DNA of 12,176 bases from Candidatus Woesearchaeota archaeon. Lineage in GTDB: Archaea; Nanobdellota; Nanobdellia; Woesearchaeales; WJKL01. Position numbers and translations under genes: made by a program. The stretch is from the NCBI GenBank assembly GCA_019322455.1, contig JAHWIT010000086.1:1-12176 (forward strand), written 5' to 3'. Shown here in pieces: positions 1 through 6,242 of the stretch; within the stretch, counting starts at the first letter, position 1, and each line of letters opens with the position of its first letter. The notes beneath the pieces were generated by a model. It ran no database searches. It worked only from the letters and a program-made list of their open reading frames with translations, and was not told the DNA's origin.

Positions 1-752
1 CCTTTAACATCAATACCTTCATGCATTTTAACTACAATCTTATTTGCAATTCCATCATGAGTAAAACTAAAAACAAGAAAATAAATATTCTTTTTAGCTT
101 TATTTAATGCATTTTTCACTTTTTCAGAGCACTCATCCTCAGGACAAAAGTAATTTTCAACTCTATTTCCACTCAAAATAATAATAGGATTCTTAACCTT
201 CTTTCCTTTTCCAAATTCATTATTCCATAACTCATTAAATTCATCTTCATAATTCTTAGCTAATACAGAAGATTTAATTATCACAAAATTATTATTATTT
301 TTCTCAGCACCATTAATAGTTGGATTAAAACTTCCACTCATAATTCTATCATCAACTACACAAAACTTATTGTGCATAAATGCACTCCTTGTATCAGGCT
401 TTACAAAATCTAAATCCTCAACAATCTCATAATTATCCTTATCAACAACAACCTTTACATCAATTTTCTTACTCTTTTCCTTTAAAGCATTTATAACCTC
501 CTCTAAATCAAGATCAAAAAAAGCGCAATAAACTTTTTCCTTAGCACTTAAAATAAACTCAGAAAGTTTCTTACTGCAATCTTCTCTTGGACAAAAATAA
601 ACAGCTTCTACACTGCCATCATCATTTACAATAGGCATAATTTTCTGCTCAATAATCTCTTCCTCAACATCTTCTTCAATCACACAACCACTAACTAAAA
701 TAATTATAAATACTAATGTTAACCTATTTAACAAATAAGACAATTTAACCAT
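1..752 (-). CDS. Phospholipase D-fold lipoprotein, 3' end beyond the window
   Basis: Open frame of 250 codons that starts at 752 and runs off the left edge without a stop. Residues 1-23 look like a lipoprotein signal: a hydrophobic stretch ending in LVSGC, so Cys23 would be the lipidated residue and the protein would sit outside the membrane. Two PLD-like halves follow. The first (about 50-180) contains H127-x-K129 with D134, then GSFN at 140-143, the HKD signature of phospholipase D-type nucleases and lipid hydrolases. The second begins near 200 and is cut before its HKD. Each half opens with a similar motif (FCPREDC 53-59, FCPEDEC 202-208), so the halves look like an internal duplication. 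The start codon lies 19 bases after the stop of the upstream same-strand gene. No Shine-Dalgarno is seen; a weak TATA-like stretch overlaps that stop region. Whether the substrate is lipid or nucleic acid cannot be read from the sequence. Confidence 0.85.
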   Translation of the reverse strand, partial: MVKLSYLLNRLTLVFIIILVSGCVIEEDVEEEIIEQKIMPIVNDDGSVEAVYFCPREDCSKKLSEFILSAKEKVYCAFFDLDLEEVINALKEKSKKIDVKVVVDKDNYEIVEDLDFVKPDTRSAFMHNKFCVVDDRIMSGSFNPTINGAEKNNNNFVIIKSSVLAKNYEDEFNELWNNEFGKGKKVKNPIIILSGNRVENYFCPEDECSEKVKNALNKAKKNIYFLVFSFTHDGIANKIVVKMHEGIDVK

Positions 753-771
753 TTTAAAATAATATAAAGAT

Positions 772-1323
772 TTATTTTAACTTATTTAATAAAGCCATAT
801 TTTTCAATAATCTAAACTTTGCACCAGGATCCTTGTTCTCCATATCATCCAAAATTATCTGAACATCCTTGTTCTTTTTGTTCTCCTTAAACCTCAATTC
901 TTTAATTTGTGCAAACAATTTAGCTTCTTTATCAGTCACAACACCCAATAAACTGATATTACTTTTATTACTTAGCTTACTTTTCATACTTTTATTACTA
1001 AATAATTTTTCTAAAAACAAATTAACTTGATCATCAATAGTCTCCTGCCTAATAATCTTATTAATCCTCTTCTTCCTAACAAATTCTTTATCTTCTCTTG
1101 CCTTAAAGTATAACTCAATAGGCAAATCCTTAACAATACTCTTAACAAAATATTTATTCACGCTTCCAAGAACTAATACCTTATCTCCTCTTCTAAAAAT
1201 CTTATTTAATCTAGCATTTTTTCTAACTCTTTTCTCAATTAATCTACAAAAACATTCATAACAAACAGCTCTTCCTTTCTGCTGCTTTATTTGCCCTATC
1301 TTGTTGCATAAATAACATCTCAT
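772..1323 (-). CDS. Degenerate TtuA/CTU1-like protein (tRNA 2-thiolation family) without PP-loop
   Basis: 183 residues, against roughly 300 for TtuA/NcsA/CTU1, the PP-loop ATPases that thiolate tRNA uridines. The family plan is recognisable. An N-terminal zinc finger has C3, C6, C21 and C24, followed by a basic helix (IEKRVRK, 29-35). GDKVLVLGSV at 46-55 lies where the family has a strand leading into SGGKDS. TIDDQVNLFLEKLF (95-108) matches the conserved N-L-D-D-E-A segment. GVVTDKEAKLFA (127-138) matches the region before the second zinc site, and DPGAKFRLLKNM (165-176) matches the C-terminal PGTKF segment. Missing are the ATP-binding SGGxDS loop, the cysteines used for the iron-sulfur cluster, and the C-terminal zinc ribbon. 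Thiolase activity is therefore unlikely; a binding or regulatory role is inference. A TATA box centred 25 nt before the ATG suggests leaderless transcription. Family assignment is by eye. Confidence 0.7.
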   Translation of the reverse strand: MRCYLCNKIGQIKQQKGRAVCYECFCRLIEKRVRKNARLNKIFRRGDKVLVLGSVNKYFVKSIVKDLPIELYFKAREDKEFVRKKRINKIIRQETIDDQVNLFLEKLFSNKSMKSKLSNKSNISLLGVVTDKEAKLFAQIKELRFKENKKNKDVQIILDDMENKDPGAKFRLLKNMALLNKLK

Positions 1324-1342
1324 AAATTATCATTCTTTTATT

Positions 1343-1352
1343 GATTTATAAA
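1343..1352 (-). promoter_or_regulatory. TATA box for the TtuA-like gene
   Basis: On the minus strand this reads CTTTATAAAT. Its centre is 25 nt upstream of the ATG at 1323, the spacing expected between an archaeal TATA box and the transcription start, so the mRNA probably begins at or next to the start codon. Confidence 0.6.
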
Positions 1353-1360
1353 GTTATACC

Positions 1361-1377
1361 GAAAAATTTATATATAT
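1361..1377 (+). promoter_or_regulatory. BRE/TATA element facing the 1397-1500 hairpins
   Basis: A purine-rich run (GAAAAA, 1361-1366), as in a TFB-recognition element, leads into TTTATATATAT (1367-1377). From the TATA centre near 1371, a start 25-27 nt downstream falls at 1396-1398, exactly where the long hairpin begins. No open reading frame follows, so the likely product is a non-coding RNA. The 12-mer ATATATCAAATA at 1372-1383 recurs at 7972-7983 beside the TATA box of the RHH-subtilase unit. Confidence 0.6.
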
Positions 1378-1396
1378 CAAATACTACTTTAGAGTA

Positions 1397-1466
1397 GAGA
1401 TAGAAATAATCCATTTCAGAGTGATTAACTCTTGAAGTGGGTTATTATAATCTATCACCTCTTTTT
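1397..1466 (+). ncRNA. Candidate structured RNA: long hairpin ending in a T-run
   Basis: The stretch folds as one rod. The outer stem pairs 1399-1404 with 1451-1456 (6 bp), with a 4-base bulge at 1447-1450. The middle stem pairs 1405-1418 with 1433-1446 (14 continuous pairs, two of them G-U). The inner stem pairs 1419-1422 with 1428-1431 after a one-base bulge at 1432, and is closed by the loop GATTA. TTTTT at 1462-1466 follows directly, as in archaeal termination. The predicted start from the TATA box falls on the first base of the structure. It is not a tRNA or an SRP RNA, and I find no box C/D or H/ACA motif. No family is recognised. A DNA-level palindrome or repeat element is the main alternative. 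Confidence 0.55.
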
Positions 1467-1500
1467 CCCGCGCAAGCGTTCTTCGGAGCGTTTGCGGGGG
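1467..1500 (+). other. GC-rich hairpin capped by a UUCG tetraloop
   Basis: 1467-1481 pairs with 1486-1500 around the loop TTCG (1482-1485): 14 of 15 positions pair (two as G-U wobbles) with one G-G mismatch at 1470/1497. C(UUCG)G is an exceptionally stable RNA tetraloop, and only the plus-strand transcript would have it; the minus transcript would have CGAA. The GC content contrasts sharply with the surrounding AT-rich DNA. It could be the 3' domain of the RNA at 1397-1466, a barrier between convergent transcripts, or a dispersed repeat element. Confidence 0.6.
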
Positions 1501-1507
1501 TTTATAT

Positions 1508-1531
1508 TCCTTAAAAAATCAAAAAGAAAGC
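1508..1531 (-). terminator. Oligo-T terminator after the Lon-like gene
   Basis: Immediately after the stop at 1532-1534 the minus strand reads TTTCTTTTTG and then ATTTTTTAAG. Two T-runs of this kind are typical of intrinsic termination by archaeal RNA polymerase. The GC-rich hairpin at 1467-1500 lies just beyond. Confidence 0.5.
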
Positions 1532-3271
1532 TTATTTTTTCTTCTTTTTCCGATAATAAAAACTCAATCCAATTAATATACCCAAAATTAATCCAACTAT
1601 AAATACTATAATAATCTTATTATCAATATCTTTACCATTTAATTCCTTAATAAGCTCAACTACCCTTATACTCTTCTCTTTAAAGTATATATCCAAATTA
1701 CTTAACTCTAAAGCATATCCAGAATAAAGCAAAGCACTATATTTTTCATCCTTTAAACTATTAGCATATTCATAATAAGAATAACCTAATATAGGAAATA
1801 TTCCATTTTCTTGTTGTTCAATTATATTGTCCTTAACAACCTTTAATTTATTATCCAAAATATTATCAAGCTGTTCTTCTTTAACTCCAACCATACTTAA
1901 TATTGTATCTACCTCTGCTTTAACCTTACTTGCCCTAAACAAACAAAGCTCATAATTACCACTTTCAAAATCAGCATAAGCATAATCAGACTCTTTTTTT
2001 ATTCCTTCTAATTCCTCATTAAACAATAGTTTGACATACTGATATCTTTCTTCTACTTCACTCAATTTCTTTAAACAACTATCTTTTAAACTTTCTCTAT
2101 CAAAAACAAAAACCTTTCCTTTTACACCAATAAATTCAGCCCAACTATGTGCAGTATAAATCCTTTCAATTGCATAAGCTAGATTTTCAATATAATCTGG
2201 ATCATATTCATAATATAACCCAATACTCTTGTTTAAAGAATCTCTTGCTTCTCTTAACCTTTCTTTAATTACCATATAAGCTTCTAAATCAGGTATTGTT
2301 TTAATCTCAAGTTTATCAATCTCTTTATCATACTCTTCAATCTCTTTTTTTAATGCTTCAAAATCCCTTTCTCCTTCTATTTTTAGCAATAGAAATCTAT
2401 ATCTTGTATTTGCTCCAAAACAATAACTTGCAGCTGAATAATATTTGCCTTGCTCAAAAGCATTCTTTCCCTTTTCAGTAAAATTTTCAGCTTTTTCCTT
2501 CGCTTCAATTATATCTGGACCCCTTTCCTTCATCTCTCCTAATTGTGTTTTTAATTCTAAACTTCTATCACATAACTTAATTGCCAATCCCTGCATAACA
2601 TCTAAATAAACCTCATCAACCACAAGCTCTCCTTTTTCTTCTTTCAATTGTTTTCCACTAAAAATATATATAGACTCAGTTAAATCAGCAACTTCAAATA
2701 GTTGAATGCTTTTATTGCTAGCATATTCCCTTAAATCAATTGTTATATTCTCACTATCTGTAACTAAAATCTCTCCTTTTGGCACAACTACCCTTTTAAT
2801 CCCAATTCTTGCAGCAGCATCTATCTTTTCTTTTAAACCACCAACAGGCCCTATTAAGCCTCCGCTATTTATAGTTCCTGTCATAGCTACATTTTCATCA
2901 ATCTCAATTCCCTCTAAAACAGATACAGTTAAAACAGCAATAGCACCACTTGCACTTGGCCCTCCAATAATAGAAGAATCACTCTTTATTGTATAGAAAA
3001 AATCATACTTATCACAATTCTTATCAATATAATCACAAGCAATCTCCTTTGCAAATCTTGTACTAATCTGAGTATCTAATTTTGATAATGGAAACGTTTC
3101 AAGAAAAACCCTTCCTTTTCCAGAAACAATATCTAAATATAAATCAGCAGTATTTCCTTTCAATCCTTCTTCAGTCTCTTTTACAGCAAGCAAAGTCATC
3201 TCCCCATGCATAGCTGTAACAACAGGAATTAATAATAAGAATAAACTTAACAATAGTAGCCTCTTTTTCAT
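1532..3271 (-). CDS. Secreted, membrane-anchored Lon-like Ser/Lys protease (S16 fold, COG1750 type)
   Basis: 579 residues. Residues 1-20 form a signal peptide (KKR, then a leucine-rich core, ending VVTA). About 25-205 is a Lon proteolytic domain. GGPSASGA at 103-110 carries the nucleophile Ser106, and GPVGGLKEK at 141-149 carries the general base Lys147, preceded by MTGTINSGG as in Lon. There is no AAA+ ATPase domain, so cleavage would not be driven by ATP. Residues about 220-550 are charged and helical with coiled-coil character, perhaps a substrate-holding region. A single C-terminal membrane helix (about 553-573) ends in RKKKKK, which should stay cytoplasmic and leave the protease outside. 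This matches the plan of the archaeal predicted serine proteases grouped in COG1750; that grouping is recall. A TATA-like TTAAATACTT lies 25 nt before the ATG, consistent with leaderless transcription. The substrate is unknown. Confidence 0.88.
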   Translation of the reverse strand: MKKRLLLLSLFLLLIPVVTAMHGEMTLLAVKETEEGLKGNTADLYLDIVSGKGRVFLETFPLSKLDTQISTRFAKEIACDYIDKNCDKYDFFYTIKSDSSIIGGPSASGAIAVLTVSVLEGIEIDENVAMTGTINSGGLIGPVGGLKEKIDAAARIGIKRVVVPKGEILVTDSENITIDLREYASNKSIQLFEVADLTESIYIFSGKQLKEEKGELVVDEVYLDVMQGLAIKLCDRSLELKTQLGEMKERGPDIIEAKEKAENFTEKGKNAFEQGKYYSAASYCFGANTRYRFLLLKIEGERDFEALKKEIEEYDKEIDKLEIKTIPDLEAYMVIKERLREARDSLNKSIGLYYEYDPDYIENLAYAIERIYTAHSWAEFIGVKGKVFVFDRESLKDSCLKKLSEVEERYQYVKLLFNEELEGIKKESDYAYADFESGNYELCLFRASKVKAEVDTILSMVGVKEEQLDNILDNKLKVVKDNIIEQQENGIFPILGYSYYEYANSLKDEKYSALLYSGYALELSNLDIYFKEKSIRVVELIKELNGKDIDNKIIIVFIVGLILGILIGLSFYYRKKKKK

Positions 3272-3290
3272 ATTTAAAAAAATCTATTAC

Positions 3291-3300
3291 AAGTATTTAA
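3291..3300 (-). promoter_or_regulatory. TATA-like box for the Lon-like protease gene
   Basis: The minus strand reads TTAAATACTT, centred about 25 nt before the ATG at 3271. The divergent gene at 3382 has its own box at 3351-3360, so this 110-base gap holds two back-to-back promoters. Confidence 0.5.
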
Positions 3301-3350
3301 TTCTTTCTTTTACCAATATCAAAAATATTTTATCTTATATTTCTACAATC

Positions 3351-3360
3351 TTTATAAAAT
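3351..3360 (+). promoter_or_regulatory. TATA box for the HETTH protein gene
   Basis: TTTATAAAAT, centred 27 nt before the ATG at 3382. With no Shine-Dalgarno in between, the transcript is probably leaderless. Confidence 0.6.
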
Positions 3361-3381
3361 ACTTAAATTTTTAAACCTAAT

Positions 3382-4695
3382 ATGAGAAATAAATGGTTTT
3401 TATATATTGCTAGTATATTATTAGCTGGAACTGGTGTAATTAATTGTAGTCATAAGGATGTTGAAAAAAAATCTAATGAAAAAGCAGTTAAGGTTTCAGA
3501 ACAAAAAAGTCTGGTTGATAGAATTCTTGATTACGAATCAAAAACAGAATTAATAGAAGAGCAAGTAACTCCAACTTTAACAGTAGATGATGAGAAAACT
3601 CTTGAAGCAATTAGAAAATTAAGTGAAAAATATTATGAATCTATTGATAAATTAATAGAAAGCAAGAAAAGAATAACTTCTAAAGATTATTCTCCAATAT
3701 TTCATCAATTAGTTGGAAATCCTTTAGGAAAACACATATATGCAAATAATCCTGAATTAAAAAAAAGAATTCTTACCCACAATAATGGTCATTTCTCAAC
3801 TGTTAATGAATTTTGTTTATTTTTAGGAGATTATTTCTTTGAAAAAGGAGTTTACGTATCGCTTGAATTCCGGGTTGCTTCTTTTGGAAAAATCTCTTCG
3901 CTTGTAGCGTACTATATCAAAAGCAAAGGAAAGATTTCAGCAGATATTTTTGGACATAAACTAGAAGATATAAGTTCAATAGGGCTTGGAGAAGAGATTA
4001 ATGTTGGATATATAAAAAGTAGATTTAAAAAAGGAAGACAGGTTGGAAAAGCTCATAGACACAGTCATATGTATTGGCCGCATAAAAAATATATAGTCCA
4101 TGGTTATGAAGATGAACATGTTTTTGAAGTATTTAAGAAAAAAGCATCTAAAGCTGATTTTAGAAAAAGAGCTAAAAACGCTAATGAATTAATGAATAGG
4201 CTATTTTTTATTGGTTTGTATGGAAGAGAAGGTAATGAAGAAATAACAAAAGAGAAAAAAAGAGCATGTCTTAGATCTATACTGCTTCATGAGACAACAC
4301 ATGCATTATTTCCTAGGTTATATGCTAAAGAAGAAACTAGTTTAGCTTATAGAAATAAAAATGAACAATCTAGTTATTTGACTGAGCTTGTAACTGCAAG
4401 GGATGATCTAATATATTTAAGATTAGCAAACTATATCGGAATGGGTAATGATGTTCAATATAAAGAAGGATTAGTACAATTTCTAAAATTTTGTACTGAT
4501 TATATTTATGAATATCAACAATTATTTCAAAACATTAATTTTAATAGAAACTTAAGAGGAAAAGAACTTACTCAAGACATATTCTTGCAGTTTGATAGGC
4601 TTTCTGTTCCTCAGATTAGAAGTTTAGCAGCTAAATATTTAGTTTCAAACTTGCCAAGACATGTAGAGAAATTTAGTTCAAATCAGTTTAAATAA
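3382..4695 (+). CDS. Unrecognised exported protein with a HETTH motif; possible zinc metallopeptidase
   Basis: 437 residues. The N-terminus (MRNKWFLYIASILLAGTGVINC) is a short basic and hydrophobic signal ending at Cys22. Asn at -1 makes it a poor lipobox, so lipidation is uncertain, but export is likely. A lysine-rich linker follows to about residue 70. H303-E304-T-T-H307 in a helix-like context fits the HExxH signature of zincin metallopeptidases; E328 or E335 (within TELVTARDD) could supply a third, gluzincin-type ligand. A second histidine cluster occurs at 225-246 (KAHRHSH, WPHKK, GYEDEH). I do not recognise the family, and HExxH alone is weak evidence. Codons around 3857-3911 (TCG, CGG, GCG) differ from the surrounding A/T-ending codons. 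The gene diverges from the Lon-like protease gene and has its own TATA box. Confidence 0.75.
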   Translation: MRNKWFLYIASILLAGTGVINCSHKDVEKKSNEKAVKVSEQKSLVDRILDYESKTELIEEQVTPTLTVDDEKTLEAIRKLSEKYYESIDKLIESKKRITSKDYSPIFHQLVGNPLGKHIYANNPELKKRILTHNNGHFSTVNEFCLFLGDYFFEKGVYVSLEFRVASFGKISSLVAYYIKSKGKISADIFGHKLEDISSIGLGEEINVGYIKSRFKKGRQVGKAHRHSHMYWPHKKYIVHGYEDEHVFEVFKKKASKADFRKRAKNANELMNRLFFIGLYGREGNEEITKEKKRACLRSILLHETTHALFPRLYAKEETSLAYRNKNEQSSYLTELVTARDDLIYLRLANYIGMGNDVQYKEGLVQFLKFCTDYIYEYQQLFQNINFNRNLRGKELTQDIFLQFDRLSVPQIRSLAAKYLVSNLPRHVEKFSSNQFK

Positions 4696-4726
4696 ATCTT
4701 CATCAATCCTTCTAAAAAACACAAAC

Positions 4727-4736
4727 CTTTATATAA
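4727..4736 (+). promoter_or_regulatory. TATA box for the tRNA-binding protein gene
   Basis: CTTTATATAA, centred near 4732. A start 25-27 nt downstream would fall at 4757-4759, on or beside the AGGTGAT sequence that precedes the ATG at 4768. Confidence 0.55.
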
Positions 4737-4756
4737 TTATTTTTATACAAAACATC

Positions 4757-4763
4757 AGGTGAT
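4757..4763 (+). promoter_or_regulatory. Shine-Dalgarno AGGTGAT that favours the ATG at 4768
   Basis: AGGTGAT is complementary to the 3' end of archaeal 16S rRNA and ends 4 bases before ATG 4768, the only clear Shine-Dalgarno I find in the window. It contains the in-frame GTG at 4759-4761, which sits at the leaderless distance (27 nt) from the TATA centre. The gene may therefore start at either codon; conserved sequence begins only after the ATG. Confidence 0.55.
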
Positions 4764-4767
4764 ATCA

Positions 4768-5100
4768 ATGCCAGATACAATATCTTATGAAGATTTTGCA
4801 AAACTAGATATAAGAATAGGAACAATAAAACAAGCCTTGCCTCATCCAAATGCAGATAAACTAATAATTCTAAAAATAGATGAAGGCAAAGATGAACTAA
4901 GGCAATTAGTTGCAGGAATAAAAGAATCCTATAAACCAGAAGAAATAATTGGAAAACAAATAGTTTTCTTAGCTAACTTAGAACCAAAAGAACTAAGAGG
5001 AGAAATCTCAAATGGAATGATCCTAGCAGCAGATGATAATAACAAGCCAGTTCTATTAATTCCTGAAAAAGAGGTTCCTAATGGAAGCATTGTAAAATGA
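4768..5100 (+). CDS. MetRS-beta/CsaA-type tRNA-binding domain protein
   Basis: 110 residues from ATG 4768; 113 if the GTG at 4759 is used. It forms a single OB-fold of the EMAPII/Arc1p/Trbp111 type, which in many archaea is a separate subunit that helps methionyl-tRNA synthetase hold tRNA. Visible family hallmarks are: YEDFAKLDIRIGTI near the start; HPNADKLIILKID, the typical strand after the first loop; LVAGI in the middle; IVFLANLEPKELRGEISNGM, the most conserved block; and IPEKEVPNGSIVK at the C-terminus. Length and end match the stand-alone form, which also supports reading its TGA as a stop. That TGA overlaps the next ATG (ATGA), so translation is probably coupled to the DUF460 gene. CsaA-like chaperones share the fold and remain an alternative. 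Confidence 0.9.
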   Translation: MPDTISYEDFAKLDIRIGTIKQALPHPNADKLIILKIDEGKDELRQLVAGIKESYKPEEIIGKQIVFLANLEPKELRGEISNGMILAADDNNKPVLLIPEKEVPNGSIVK

Positions 5101-6242
5101 ATAAATTGCTTTTAGTAGGCATTGATCCATGAACAACAGTTGGTTATACTATATTTGATCTTGATGAAAATTTAATTGAAATCAATTCTCAAAAAAATCT
5201 TTCTCTTTCTTCTTTAATCTCAATACTAATAAAAAATGGCAGACCAATTATAATAAGTTGTGATGTAACTCCTACTCCTAAATTTATTCAAAAACTAGCA
5301 GTAAAAACAGGTTCTACTATAATAACACCAAAATATAATCTGCCAATAGAAGAAAAAAGAAATCTAACTAAACAATTCAAAGAAAAAATAAACAATACCC
5401 ATGAATCAGATTCATTAGCAGCAGCATTATTTGCCTCTACACAAATAAAACCATTACTTAAAAAAATATCTCTTGCCTTGAAAAAAGAAAATAAACTGGA
5501 TCTATTAGACAATGTAAGAGAAATCTGTATAAAACAAAACATTCCAATAGCAGAAATAATAGATATCCTAACTAAGCCTAAAGAAGAAACAAAAATAATC
5601 AAAAAAGTTATTGAAAAAAGAACCTTCGCAGAAAAAGATTTCTTAACTCTTTACAATAAATTAAAAAAAACACAAAAAGAGATCACTCTTCTAAAAAACC
5701 AAAATGAACACCTTCTTCAAGAATTAAACAAAAAACCAAAAATTCAGATTCCAAAACAAAAAACAGATCAAAAGCTTTTATTCAAAGAAATAGCAATACA
5801 AAAACTAAACAACCAATTAAAAGAAAAACAAAACAAAATAGGACAATTAAATAGTCAAGTATCAGAATTAAACAATTGTTTTACAAACATCAGTAATAAT
5901 TATATTCTTAAAAAATTAGACAATCTTAGTTACCAACATTTTATATTTAAAAATAAAGTACTAAATATTCAACCAGAGGATATCCTATTTGTTGATAACT
6001 TAACTATCCATTCTAAAAAAACAATTGAAGAGCTTAAAAACAAAGTAAAAATTATTGTCTACAATAAAGCAACAAAAAAAATTTTACAAGCTCTTTCTTT
6101 TTCTTTTATTGATGCCAATAAATTAATAATAAAGCATACAGACTTATTTGCATTTGTTCAAAAATCACAATTAGAAAAAGAATTAGCTAAACAAGATGTT
6201 TTAACAAAAATTATAGCAGAATATAGAAAACAAAGATCTTAA
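5097..6242 (+). CDS. DUF460/COG2433 RNase H-fold protein with an in-frame TGA at the motif glycine
   Basis: The frame from ATG 5097 (ATGA overlap with the preceding gene) to TAA 6240-6242 has 381 sense positions, broken only by TGA at 5130-5132. It reads GIDP-stop-TTVGY where the family has GIDPGTTxxY, so the TGA replaces a glycine codon; GGA to TGA is one base. The rest looks intact. RNase H/RuvC-like acidic residues are visible at D10 (GIDP), in SCD near residue 60, and in HESDSLAAALFA near 102-113. A lysine/glutamine-rich coiled coil runs from about 180 to 265, followed by a C-terminal region with alternating strands. No alternative start lies near the TGA; the next is a TTG at 5478, which would omit the nuclease-like domain. 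Options are a recent nonsense mutation, a sequencing error or read-through. The family's function is unknown. Confidence 0.75.

Noticed and set aside
2706..2996. Plus-strand open frame of 96 codons
   Set aside because: Antisense shadow of the Lon domain, which has unmistakable catalytic motifs on the other strand.
5130..5132. Genome-wide reassignment of TGA to glycine
   Set aside because: The 1339-codon subtilase frame and the other genes have no internal TGA, and the tRNA-binding and RHH genes end at TGA exactly where their families end.
5288..5602. Minus-strand open frame of 104 codons
   Set aside because: Antisense to the DUF460 frame, with no family resemblance or promoter.
5478..6242. 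Separate 254-residue gene starting at TTG 5478
   Set aside because: The same frame continues upstream with clear family sequence to 5097; the TTG is internal to DUF460 and only looks like a start because of the TGA at 5130.
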